Part shown: one piece after another, positions 1-8,734 of the stretch
Layout: each line of letters starts with the position of its first letter
Numbering within the stretch: the first letter of the stretch is position 1
Assembly: GCA_017525035.1 (NCBI GenBank)
Contig: JAFXTH010000007.1
Location: 1-37,331 of the forward strand
Direction: 5' to 3'
DNA: 37,331 nt
Origin: Bacilli bacterium
Lineage (GTDB): Bacteria; Bacillota_I; Bacilli_A; RF39; UBA660
Position numbers and translations under genes: made by a program
The notes under the pieces: generated by a model
The model's input: only the letters and a program-made list of their open reading frames with translations
Databases searched by the model: none
Told to the model about the DNA's origin: nothing

Positions 1-370
1 ATCCTTCAGCTTCGTTCTTCTTTCCTGTTCCTGTTCCTTTATATCCGGCCTTACAACTACTATGATTTGTACCACCTGTACAATAATATCCGTTTTGGCA
101 TGTTGTACATCCTGTGTTTCCTTCTCCTGTGTTATAGCTTCCTGCTGGACATGTTGTACATGTTGTGCTTGCTGCACTAGAACTGTATGTTCCGGCTGAG
201 CATATTGAACATCCTTCAGCCTCGTTCTTCTTTCCTGTTCCTGTTCCTTTATATCCGGCCTTACATGCTGTTGTATTTGTTCCACCTGTACAATAATATC
301 CATTTGGACATGTTGTACATCCTGTGTTTCCTGTTCCAGTATTATAGCTTCCTGCTGCACATGTTGTACA
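1..370 (-). repeat. 210-bp in-frame tandem repeat in Cys-rich region
   Basis: Bases 1-160 and 211-370 match closely at an offset of exactly 210 bp, equal to 70 codons. The unit encodes Cys-rich segments such as CTTCPAGSYNTG and KAGYKGTGTGKKNEAEG. The array runs off the left edge, so the copy number is unknown. Confidence 0.85.
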
Positions 371-3001
371 ACTTCCTGCTCCAGCACCACTATATGTTCC
401 AGCTGCACAAGCAGTACAACTTGTTGCTCCTGCTGCTGCAAATGTTCCAGCTGGGCATGTATCCCATTGTGCATATATTGTTTGATTTTGTGTAACTGTT
501 ACTGTTGTTGTTGCTGTTACAGCACTTCCACCAGTTTGTGATGTTGTCCATCCAGTGAAAATGTGTCCTGCCCATGTTGGTGTACATAATGTACCATATT
601 GAGAATTGTAATTAATTGTCTTTGTTGTACATCCGCTTCCACCATTATTATTATATGTAAGTGTCATTGCACTATTTTTTTCTACTGTAATTGAACATGT
701 TCTTTCTGTTCCTGCTACGTCTTTAATGTATCCTGTGTAAGTAGTTGTTGTATCAGTAGAGTGTACTATTGTTTTACTTCCTGTTACACTTCCAATACCA
801 TATGATCCTACTCCACTTCCACCAGTATCTGTTGCAGTGTCGAATGATACTGTAGCATTACCTATGAATCTTCCATTTCCTGCATATTTAACACCCTCTG
901 CTTTTAATGTACATGCAGGTGGTTGTTTATCTATATTTGATACTGTAATTGTACAAGTTCCTACTGTTCCTGGTGAATTTTTAACTTTTGCTGTGTATGT
1001 TCCGTTTGTTCCTACAACTTTTGTTTTTGTTCCATTGTATGTTGTTCCACCATCCCATGAATAAGATACTATTGAACTTGCTCCATGGCTTTGTCCTGTT
1101 ACAGTTAATGTTATATCTTGATTTGTCCAATTTGTATTACTTGATGAAATTGTACATGTTGGTGTTGTAACGTCAACTTTTGCACTAAAGCTTGATGTTG
1201 CACTCATTGTTCCTGCAGCATTTCCAACTTTATATCTTATATAGAAGATGCCTGCTTTAGAAGCTATTGCACTTGACTTAACACCTGTTCCGATAACTGT
1301 TGATGGATCACAAGTATTATTGTTATCTATACAATAGTAAATTGTTGCTCCACTTATACCTACATTACCGCTTGTTAATACGAAATCTAGATAACTTGCT
1401 GACCATTCTCCGTTTGCTACAGTTGTATTTGTTCCATGCTTTGTAACTGCAATTGTTACTGTTGGGTTGTTTTTATCTATTCCTATAATTGAATAATCTA
1501 CTGGGTCTGATAATATGTTACCAGCATTCTTTGATACTAATTTATTTGAAGTATTTCTTGCAAATGATTTTTCATCAGTTGTTTGGAATGTTGCTCCTCC
1601 ATCAAAAGAGTATCCAGTTGTTCTAACTCCTGTATCAATTGCATCAATCTTAATTGTTACATCTTTATTAGTAAATATTCCACCATCTGTTGTTAATAAT
1701 TCTATTTTTGCTATATCAAAAGTTACTCCAGATATTGATCCTAACTTAAATGACATTTCTCTATAGTTACCTGATGGTACTACAAACTCGATTTTCTTTG
1801 TTCCACTTGTCATTGTTGCTGTTACTGAATCGTTTGATGTTCCAACATATGTAAGTGTTGCATTTTGTGAATTAGTAATATTACTATTTAATGTAATAAT
1901 TACTCTGTCCACATTTGTGTATTTATCTAAGTTGCTTATTGTAAGTACTGGATTAGTACTTGTTGTTGTTAATTTTGATCCGTTTTCTGTAAGTCCAGAT
2001 AACGTCTTCTTTTCTCCGTTTGGGAATATTTGATATTTATATCTAAAATCAAATTTAGGTTTTTCTGCACCTACTCTTATATTTTTACTACAGATTCCTT
2101 CGTTACCAGCTTGGTCTTTAACATAACCAATTACTGTTGTAATTCCAGATTTGATAGATAATGATGTTTCTTTATTATAATCTCTATCAGCTAGACTAGT
2201 ACCAATACCATATGTTAGTACTCCACTATCTGTATCTTCCCAGTTCTTTAATTTAACTGTTACTTCATTAGTATACCAACCTAGGTCTGCATCGTAATTA
2301 CCTTCTACTTCTAACTCACATGTTGGCATTGTCTTATCTACGTATACTCTAACTGGGCAATCAGTTTTTCTACCACTCTTGTCTACGATTGATATTGTTG
2401 ATTCTTTTGTTGTTGTAGTAAATGTTTTAGTAAATGCTGATCTTGTACATCCTGTTGTTGCATCACTACATTTTACTGAAATTGCTCTGTTAGTATTAGA
2501 CCATCTTCCATTTGCTGCTTCTCCAATTACTTGACCGCAGACTGGATCGTCGTTATCGTATGTATATGTTGTACAAAGGGCCTTATCTGTTTTATATTGT
2601 CCACAGTATAAACAGGCAGTGTATTCATAATCTCTTCCTGTATTAGCTATTTCAACATAACTTAGGTCACCATCACAAAATCCTTCTTCTTGTGGATTTT
2701 TCATAAGTTCAACGTAACCTTTGTTTACTAGTTCATTTAAGTACAATAAGTTTTTTTCATTTTCACTAGGTAAGTCGCATTCTAACTCTTCCCCATTAAT
2801 ACATTTAATGACTTGGTTTTTTGCTGCATCTTCCATACTGTGCTCATATGATAGATATGCTGTATTTCTAGAATCTTCTATATATTTTGCTACAGATGGA
2901 ACTGCAATTAAAGCAATGATACCAATTATGATAATAACTGCTATCATTTCTATTAATGTGAATGCTTTCTCTACTTTTTTTCTACATTTTACCGAATTCA
3001 T
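1..3001 (-). CDS. Giant surface protein with type IV pilin-like N-terminus, Ig-like and Cys-rich repeats (C-terminus off window)
   Basis: The reading frame is open from an ATG at 3001 to the left edge, giving 1000 residues without a stop, so the C-terminus is missing. The N-terminus is a class III (prepilin) signal: a short basic leader, then AFTLIEM with Glu at +5 and Pro at +22 of a hydrophobic helix. The next ~750 residues look like tandem Ig-like/HYR-type domains with paired cysteines; one carries a YYC..NNTC motif shared with the neighbouring 3101-6322 protein. An InlB-type repeat ends near residue 845 (IYAQWDTCPAG). From there to the edge is a Cys-rich region with CPAGTY/CTTC motifs resembling TNFR/ephrin-receptor-like repeats. 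A good ribosome site (GAGAGGG) precedes the ATG. The architecture suggests a pilus-associated or surface-displayed adhesin. The fold calls come from family patterns and the function is inferred. Confidence 0.8.
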   Translation of the reverse strand, partial: MNSVKCRKKVEKAFTLIEMIAVIIIIGIIALIAVPSVAKYIEDSRNTAYLSYEHSMEDAAKNQVIKCINGEELECDLPSENEKNLLYLNELVNKGYVELMKNPQEEGFCDGDLSYVEIANTGRDYEYTACLYCGQYKTDKALCTTYTYDNDDPVCGQVIGEAANGRWSNTNRAISVKCSDATTGCTRSAFTKTFTTTTKESTISIVDKSGRKTDCPVRVYVDKTMPTCELEVEGNYDADLGWYTNEVTVKLKNWEDTDSGVLTYGIGTSLADRDYNKETSLSIKSGITTVIGYVKDQAGNEGICSKNIRVGAEKPKFDFRYKYQIFPNGEKKTLSGLTENGSKLTTTSTNPVLTISNLDKYTNVDRVIITLNSNITNSQNATLTYVGTSNDSVTATMTSGTKKIEFVVPSGNYREMSFKLGSISGVTFDIAKIELLTTDGGIFTNKDVTIKIDAIDTGVRTTGYSFDGGATFQTTDEKSFARNTSNKLVSKNAGNILSDPVDYSIIGIDKNNPTVTIAVTKHGTNTTVANGEWSASYLDFVLTSGNVGISGATIYYCIDNNNTCDPSTVIGTGVKSSAIASKAGIFYIRYKVGNAAGTMSATSSFSAKVDVTTPTCTISSSNTNWTNQDITLTVTGQSHGASSIVSYSWDGGTTYNGTKTKVVGTNGTYTAKVKNSPGTVGTCTITVSNIDKQPPACTLKAEGVKYAGNGRFIGNATVSFDTATDTGGSGVGSYGIGSVTGSKTIVHSTDTTTTYTGYIKDVAGTERTCSITVEKNSAMTLTYNNNGGSGCTTKTINYNSQYGTLCTPTWAGHIFTGWTTSQTGGSAVTATTTVTVTQNQTIYAQWDTCPAGTFAAAGATSCTACAAGTYSGAGAGSCTTCAAGSYNTGTGNTGCTTCPNGYYCTGGTNTTACKAGYKGTGTGKKNEAEGCSICSAGTYSSSAASTTCTTCPAGSYNTGEGNTGCTTCQNGYYCTGGTNHSSCKAGYKGTGTGKKNEAEG

Positions 3002-3045
3002 AAGTATACCCTCTCTATTTTATTGTCAATTTTTATTCTATATCA

Positions 3046-3074
3046 ATTATAATTCATAATTTAAAACTTTACAA
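3046..3074 (-). promoter_or_regulatory. Promoter of the pilin-like surface protein gene
   Basis: Read on the minus strand: -35 TTGTAA at 3069-3074, a 17-bp spacer, and -10 TATAAT at 3046-3051. It lies 45 bp upstream of the ATG and just downstream of the preceding gene's terminator, so the surface protein probably forms its own transcription unit. Confidence 0.6.
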
Positions 3075-3087
3075 CTAAGAAAAATAA

Positions 3088-3112
3088 AAAAACGATTAAA
3101 TTAATCGTTTTT
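3088..3112 (-). terminator. Intrinsic terminator of the 3101-6322 gene
   Basis: A 12-base arm (AAAAACGATTAA) is followed, one base later, by its exact complement, and on the minus strand by a run of T. The stop codon at 3101-3103 lies inside the hairpin. Confidence 0.75.
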
Positions 3113-6100
3113 CCATTTAGCATGAAACTTAATATTTTCTTTCAGAATATAATTTTCATTTATTTGTTTATCACTAATATACCAGCCTAAGAAAGTAGAA
3201 TTGTCTTTTTTAGGAATGCAAAGGTTACCAATTGATTCATCTTTTTCTCCTATTTGTTTATCGCAGCCATATCCACCAGCATTATCAAAAGTTATTGTAT
3301 AACCTTCTTTTACCCATTTTGCATATGCATTTATATTACCTGTTACTGTTGTCGTTTCGTTTATTAATATTCTTTTATTATTTACTTCTTTATACCAACC
3401 AGCAAAGGTATAACCATTTCTTGTTGGTGTGCATAACCTGCCCCATTCTTCTTTGTAGTTTTTAGTTGTCTTACTACAACTTTCAACATCATAAGTAATT
3501 GAATATTTATTTATTGACCACTTAGCAGTTAGTGTATGATTTTTTGTTTGTTCTACTTTAGTATTGCTTTCTATCTTTTTGTTTTCTAAATACCAACCTA
3601 GGAAAGTATAACCTGTTCTAACAGGAGTACATAGGTTCCCATAGTCACCATTATAATTAACTTCTTTTGAAGAGCAAAGTGATCCACCATTATTATCATA
3701 TTCAACAATTAACTTACTGTTTTTCTTAAGCGATATGTCACAAGTATTAGTATTACCAGCTTTATCTTTTATATACCCTCTATATGTAATTGTAGTGTCA
3801 CTATTTTTATTATATTTTATTTCTTTAGCTCCATCATATTTGTTTAATCCATAACTATCTATTTCATAATTATCGCTTGCTTTATTAAACTTGATAGTTA
3901 CTTCATCAACATATTCATCATCGTTTTTGTCTCCTACTGCTACTAATTCACAAACTGGTTTTTCTTTGTCTATATTATCTACTTCAATAGAACACTTTGC
4001 TATGTTTCCAGCATTGTTTTTGATATAAGCATCAATATGTTGATTTTCTTTTATTATTTTTTCATTATTACTATTATATTTAATGCCATCCCACGAATAA
4101 GAATTTATTTTGCTAATTCCAACATTAGAAACGTTTATTGTTAATTTAATATCTTCATTAGTTAATTCATTTTTATTCTTTGTAATTACGCATATAGGAG
4201 TTGTTATGTCTATTTTTACTTTAAATGTTTTTATTGGAGATTTAATATTTGAATCATTCTTTGCAAAATATCTAATGTAATATATTCCTTCTTTGTCGAT
4301 GCTTTCTTTGTTGTTTTGCATAACCTCTATATCTGGTGTACACATATTTTCTTTATCAATGCAGGAATAAATTGTTGTGTTACTTAATGCTTTGTTTTTC
4401 AAAACAAATTCAAAATCTACTGCGCTAATTTGCCATGTATCATCTTCAACAACTTCTTTATCATCATTAGTTACAATAATATCAACATCTGGTGTTTGTT
4501 CATCAACTTTGGCTATATAAGAATATATTTCTGACATAACATTTGCTTCATTAACTATTCTATATCTAATGTAGTAAATTCCTCTTTCATCAATATAATC
4601 ATTTATTATTTTATTTTCTTCTATTTCTGTATTAGGAATACATGTATTATCTTTATCTTCACAATAATAAATTTTTGATTTACTAAATCTATTTATTAGA
4701 TTAAATTCAAAAATTAATCCTTTATTTGTCCATGTATCACTTTCAATTATTCCTTCATCATTTTTAGCAACTAAATTAATTTTTCCTGGTTCTTTATCTA
4801 TTTTTGCTTCATAAGAAAATATCTCACTGCTTAGCATAGATTCATTATCAATTCTATATCTTATGTAGTAAATACCTTCTTCTTGATTAAAGATATTTAT
4901 TAATCTATTACTACTTACTTCCATATTTGGAACACAAGTATTATTTAAATCTTTACAATATTTAATTGTTCTTTTGCTAATGCTTTTAGAAACATCAACA
5001 AATTTGTAAGATAAATTATCATCTTGCCAACTATCGATTTTTTCAATTTCTTCATCTTTACTATTTGTTACTTTTAAATCAACTTTTGGTACTTCTTTAT
5101 CTATTTTTAATTTGAAAGACTTGATACTTGATTTAAGCCCTGATTTATTCTCAATATAATATCTTATGTATGATATGCCATTGTTTCTTTCTTTTTTTGT
5201 TAGTTCCATATCAACTACTTCAATATTTGGAATACAAGTGTTATTTTCATCTTCGCAGTAATAAACTGTTGCTCCTTTCATAGATGATATTTCATAAATT
5301 CTAAATGAAACGTCTTCATTTGACCATTCATCATTTTTAATATAAAGTTTTGAATCTTCTTTTAATACTTCTATTTCTGCTTCAGGTGTTTTAGATTCAA
5401 CATTTGCTTCAAAAGAATAAATGCTACTTTTTGCTTTAGAATTACTTACAACCTGATATCTTATGTAGTATGTTCCATTTAATATGTTATAACTTGTTAA
5501 TTTCTTTTTATAAACTGTTTTAGGAATACATGTGTTATTAACATCTTGACAATAATAGATTGTTGCACCACTAAAGCCGCTTGTTAGATCATAGAATGAG
5601 AAGTTAAGGCCTTTATTTGACCATGTAGTACTTTTAACTTCTTTTTTACTGTCTTTTTTTGTAGCTTTTATTTTAACACTAGGTATTTCTTTATCTATTC
5701 CAGTTATCTTTATTTTCTCATTTTTTGAAAGTGAATTAACGCTTACTATATCTTCAGTGTTTTCGCTATAAATTTTAACATTTTTATAATTGATTCCTAG
5801 TAAATAAACACTTACATCTTGATTAGTTAATATGTTTCCATGCTTAGTTAATAACTCTACTTTATCAAGCCTTATTATCTCTAGTAAATCACTACCATAT
5901 ACACTTATTTTTAGGTCTCTAAAAGTATCTTTAGGTATGTCAAAAATTATTTGCTTTTCACCCTTTTTAAGTATTTTTTCTACTTTGTTAATTTTATCTG
6001 CTGTATACGTTATTTTAATAGTTATATCTTTTTTCATAGCATCTTTCAAAGTTATAGCTATCTTTTCTATATCCTTGTATCTAGAAAGTCCTTGATAGAA

Positions 6101-6322
6101 TATATAACTATCTTTATTCATTGCTAAATAATCACGAGATTTTTTTATATTTCCATATTCGTAATCTTCATTTCCATTTGATATTAAATATCCATAATAA
6201 ACATCGTAATCAACTCTAGTTGGTATGTTATGTGAAAGTGATGGTTCCATAGAATATGCCAAAGTATTAACAGGCACTAATAAAGTTGTTAAAAACAATA
6301 TAGTTATCAATAACTTTTTCAT
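3101..6322 (-). CDS. Secreted repeat protein: Ig-like repeats with YYC..NTC motif plus three InlB B-repeats
   Basis: This is a 1073-residue protein with an N-terminal signal peptide (MKKLLITILFLTTLLVPVNTLAYS). The ATG at 6322 is preferred over one 13 codons upstream because the ribosome site GAAGGTGAG lies between them. Roughly residues 210-710 contain five tandem copies of a ~97-residue module. Each has a Trp-Ser-like start, a motif like IYYCEDxxNTCIPN, then GxYYIRYxxxN. Two Ig/HYR-like segments follow. The C-terminus has three Listeria-Bacteroides (InlB B/Flg_new) repeats with GYTFxGWY cores, each carrying two cysteines. There is no LPXTG motif, transmembrane anchor or SLH domain, so it is probably released or held non-covalently. 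The YYC module recurs once in the pilin-like protein downstream. Likely an adhesin or surface-layer component; function is inferred. Confidence 0.8.
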   Translation of the reverse strand: MKKLLITILFLTTLLVPVNTLAYSMEPSLSHNIPTRVDYDVYYGYLISNGNEDYEYGNIKKSRDYLAMNKDSYIFYQGLSRYKDIEKIAITLKDAMKKDITIKITYTADKINKVEKILKKGEKQIIFDIPKDTFRDLKISVYGSDLLEIIRLDKVELLTKHGNILTNQDVSVYLLGINYKNVKIYSENTEDIVSVNSLSKNEKIKITGIDKEIPSVKIKATKKDSKKEVKSTTWSNKGLNFSFYDLTSGFSGATIYYCQDVNNTCIPKTVYKKKLTSYNILNGTYYIRYQVVSNSKAKSSIYSFEANVESKTPEAEIEVLKEDSKLYIKNDEWSNEDVSFRIYEISSMKGATVYYCEDENNTCIPNIEVVDMELTKKERNNGISYIRYYIENKSGLKSSIKSFKLKIDKEVPKVDLKVTNSKDEEIEKIDSWQDDNLSYKFVDVSKSISKRTIKYCKDLNNTCVPNMEVSSNRLINIFNQEEGIYYIRYRIDNESMLSSEIFSYEAKIDKEPGKINLVAKNDEGIIESDTWTNKGLIFEFNLINRFSKSKIYYCEDKDNTCIPNTEIEENKIINDYIDERGIYYIRYRIVNEANVMSEIYSYIAKVDEQTPDVDIIVTNDDKEVVEDDTWQISAVDFEFVLKNKALSNTTIYSCIDKENMCTPDIEVMQNNKESIDKEGIYYIRYFAKNDSNIKSPIKTFKVKIDITTPICVITKNKNELTNEDIKLTINVSNVGISKINSYSWDGIKYNSNNEKIIKENQHIDAYIKNNAGNIAKCSIEVDNIDKEKPVCELVAVGDKNDDEYVDEVTIKFNKASDNYEIDSYGLNKYDGAKEIKYNKNSDTTITYRGYIKDKAGNTNTCDISLKKNSKLIVEYDNNGGSLCSSKEVNYNGDYGNLCTPVRTGYTFLGWYLENKKIESNTKVEQTKNHTLTAKWSINKYSITYDVESCSKTTKNYKEEWGRLCTPTRNGYTFAGWYKEVNNKRILINETTTVTGNINAYAKWVKEGYTITFDNAGGYGCDKQIGEKDESIGNLCIPKKDNSTFLGWYISDKQINENYILKENIKFHAKWKND

Positions 6323-6388
6323 ATGAAACTCACCTTCTTTCTTAGCTTTATATAATAACATATTTTGATTTCCATTTTTACAATTATT

Positions 6389-6418
6389 ATTATATCTTTT
6401 TTGCTATTTTAATTTCAA
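6389..6418 (-). promoter_or_regulatory. Promoter of the 3101-6322 gene
   Basis: Minus strand: -35 TTGAAA at 6413-6418, an 18-bp spacer and a perfect -10 TATAAT at 6389-6394, upstream of the ATG at 6322. It sits divergently from the autolysin promoter in the same 206-bp gap. Confidence 0.5.
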
Positions 6419-6430
6419 TTGTCTTTTTAC

Positions 6431-6454
6431 GTGTCCAATTGTGTATTATAGTGT
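6431..6454 (+). promoter_or_regulatory. 10-bp-phased GTGT direct repeats, candidate regulator site
   Basis: GTGT occurs at 6431, 6441 and 6451, exactly one helical turn apart, with TTGT following at 6461. The repeats lie about 20-40 bp upstream of the -35 of the glucosaminidase operon. The spacing fits a response regulator binding one face of DNA, but the repeats do not match the WalR consensus. The regulator is unknown. Confidence 0.35.
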
Positions 6455-6472
6455 CTATTTTTGTATATTAAA

Positions 6473-6502
6473 GTGGCATTTAGTAGTTATTTATTGTATA
6501 AT
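6473..6502 (+). promoter_or_regulatory. Promoter of the glucosaminidase-cohesin-LCP operon
   Basis: A perfect -10 TATAAT lies at 6497-6502, with a weak -35 GTGGCA at 6473-6478 and an 18-bp spacer. A strong ribosome site GGAGGTGG (6518-6525) precedes the ATG at 6529. The poor -35 suggests activator dependence. Confidence 0.5.
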
Positions 6503-6528
6503 TTTGTTAAGTAGAATGGAGGTGGATT

Positions 6529-8721
6529 ATGAAAAGTAAGTTCTTATTTTACTTGTTCTTAATAACTTTGTTATTAACACCTGGTATTTATGCAAACGCT
6601 GAAAAGGTTACAACTGGTAGAGTTGCTGCTACTAATAATTTAAATATTAGAAGCGGTCCTGGTACTGGTTATAACAAAGTTGGAACTGCCATTTATAATA
6701 CTTACGTTACTATACTTGAATATTCATCAACTGGTAATGGATGTAATGATAAATGGGTAAAAATACTAAGTTCATCAAATGTTCAAGGTTATGTATGCTC
6801 TACATATCTTGCTGATATTGAAACAAAAGACGTTGTTGAAACACCACTTACACCAACTGGTGAGAGAATGGCAAATATGACTGATGAAGAATTTGAGACT
6901 TATTTAACTGAACAAGGATTTCCTGAAACATATAAGGTTAAATTAAGAGCACTTCATAAAAAACATCCAACTTGGATCTTTAAAGGTGTTAAATCAAAAT
7001 ATAATTGGACTGCTGCTTTAAACACTCAAGATATATCTGGAACAAGTTTATTAAATGTTAATCCTACATATGCTGCTAATGGTTATGAAGGATATTTATC
7101 AACTGCAGCTGCTGATTATAATCACAATACTGATAAGTTCATTGCACACGATGGAACATATTGGTTCCAAGCAAACAGAAAAACAATCGCATACTACTTA
7201 GACCCAAGAAACTTCTTAGATGAAAAACAAATATTTATGTTTGAAGAATTATTCTATTATCCAAGTTATCAGACTTTGGATTTAGTTAAATATACTTTAT
7301 CTTCAGAATTTTTAAAACAATTTGCTTCTTACTTTGTTAAAGGTGCACAAGCTTCTGGTGTTTCACCAATTTATCTAGCAGCTTTATCAAAACAAGAAGT
7401 TGGTACATCAAATACTAATATATGTACAAATGGAAAAGCTGGTGTTATTGAAGGAGTTGATTACACAGGTTATTATAACTTCTTTAACATAGGAGCTTAT
7501 TCATCAACTAATCCAAAATTACAATCATTAAAACGTGCAAAAAGTGAAGGATGGAATACCCAAGAAAAATCAATTGTTAATGGTTCTAAGTTTGTTTCAA
7601 ACAACTACGTTAACTGTGGGCAATATACATCATATTTTCAAAAGTTTAATTTAGCACCAACAGCAACAAAAGAAACATGGCACCAATATACAACAAATAT
7701 ATCTGCCCTAGTTTCACCAGCAATATCAACATACAATGCTTATAAAAACTTTGGATTAATTGAAAAAGATTTTATATTTGCAATTCCTATATATAATAGT
7801 ATGCCAGATTCAACATCATTACCTAAACTTGGAAATCCTAACAACTGGCTAAAGTCATTAAAGGTTAATGGTGCATTAGTCACTAACTTCAATAGTGATA
7901 CATTAAACTACACTGTCAATATTGCTTATGCAGAAACAGTAACCATAGATGCTACAAAAATAAATTCAAAGGCAACTGTTAAAGGTGTTGGTACTATAGC
8001 ATTAACTGAAGACACTACTGTTTTAAGTGTTGTTGTAACAGCTCAAAATGGTGCAGTTAGAACTTATAAATTAACTATTAAGAGAGCACCTAAACCAGCC
8101 GATACTGGTAACAACACTGATACAAATCCAAATACGAATACAACAACTAACACTAATACAAACACAAATACAAACACTAACACTAATACAACAACTAACA
8201 CTAACACTAACACTAATACGAATACGAATACAAACACTAATACAAGTACAGATAATGGATCAAATACAAATACACAACCAACTATAGATTTAAACGAAGT
8301 TCTAAAAGCTTCTGGATATAACTATACAGATAAATATTTAACAAAGGTTACTTTCGGAACTGGTGTTAATACAATTATTGCAAACTTAACTAAAAAATAT
8401 AATACAGTTACAATTAATATAAAAGATAAAAAAGGAAATGCTAAAACAAGTGGAACAGTTGTAACTGGAGATAAAGTAATTATCGCTGATGGTGAAAATA
8501 CTAAAACATTAGAAATAGTTATTTATGGTGATACAAGTGGAGACGGGAAAATAAGTGGAATTGATTTATTAAACACTCAAAAGCATATACTTGGTAAAGC
8601 TAAGTTGCAAGGTGCATATTTAAAAGCAGCTGATACTAATAAAGATGGTAAGATAAGCGGAATTGATTTATTAAATATGCAAAAACATGTTTTAGGTAAA
8701 TTAATAATAAGTCAAAACTAA
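6529..8721 (+). CDS. Secreted SH3b-glucosaminidase autolysin with C-terminal dockerin
   Basis: 730 residues. A signal peptide ends near residue 24 (ANA). Residues ~27-95 form a bacterial SH3 domain (NLNIRSGPGTGYN), a wall-binding module. Residues ~130-420 resemble the LytD/GH73-type endo-beta-N-acetylglucosaminidase domain (YYLDPRNFL, LAALSKQEVGTSN, YYNFFNIGAY). Glu290 in SKQEVG is the best candidate catalytic acid. Residues ~445-522 are a cadherin-like beta-sandwich ending TAQNGAVRTYKL. An Asn/Thr-rich linker (~530-580) follows. Residues ~665-727 are a type I dockerin with two calcium loops, DTSGDGKISGID and DTNKDGKISGID, each followed by LLN.QKH.LGK. The enzyme should cleave peptidoglycan glycan strands. 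The dockerin probably docks onto the cohesin-like protein encoded 13 bp downstream. A dockerin on an autolysin is unusual. Confidence 0.88.
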   Translation: MKSKFLFYLFLITLLLTPGIYANAEKVTTGRVAATNNLNIRSGPGTGYNKVGTAIYNTYVTILEYSSTGNGCNDKWVKILSSSNVQGYVCSTYLADIETKDVVETPLTPTGERMANMTDEEFETYLTEQGFPETYKVKLRALHKKHPTWIFKGVKSKYNWTAALNTQDISGTSLLNVNPTYAANGYEGYLSTAAADYNHNTDKFIAHDGTYWFQANRKTIAYYLDPRNFLDEKQIFMFEELFYYPSYQTLDLVKYTLSSEFLKQFASYFVKGAQASGVSPIYLAALSKQEVGTSNTNICTNGKAGVIEGVDYTGYYNFFNIGAYSSTNPKLQSLKRAKSEGWNTQEKSIVNGSKFVSNNYVNCGQYTSYFQKFNLAPTATKETWHQYTTNISALVSPAISTYNAYKNFGLIEKDFIFAIPIYNSMPDSTSLPKLGNPNNWLKSLKVNGALVTNFNSDTLNYTVNIAYAETVTIDATKINSKATVKGVGTIALTEDTTVLSVVVTAQNGAVRTYKLTIKRAPKPADTGNNTDTNPNTNTTTNTNTNTNTNTNTNTTTNTNTNTNTNTNTNTNTSTDNGSNTNTQPTIDLNEVLKASGYNYTDKYLTKVTFGTGVNTIIANLTKKYNTVTINIKDKKGNAKTSGTVVTGDKVIIADGENTKTLEIVIYGDTSGDGKISGIDLLNTQKHILGKAKLQGAYLKAADTNKDGKISGIDLLNMQKHVLGKLIISQN
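8117..8271 (+). repeat. Hexanucleotide-like Asn/Thr-coding low-complexity tract
   Basis: Near-repeats of AACACT/AATACA/AATACG encode an (NT)n linker between the cadherin-like domain and the dockerin region. The units are multiples of three, so slippage would change linker length without shifting the frame. Confidence 0.8.
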
Positions 8722-8734
8722 CAGGAGGTCTTAA

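Noticed and set aside
1-420. The repeated block as a CRISPR array
   Set aside because: The units are 210 bp, without short repeat/unique spacer alternation, and are translated in frame as part of a protein.
187-1170. Plus-strand reading frames rich in Leu, Tyr and Phe at the left end
   Set aside because: They lie antisense to the long, well-supported pilin-like surface protein, lack ribosome sites and have the biased composition expected from the reverse of a Cys/Thr/Gly-rich repeat gene.
6431-6470. WalR box upstream of the autolysin operon
   Set aside because: The TGT units are followed by CC, AT or CT rather than the required A/T-A-H, and the period is 10 rather than 11 bp.
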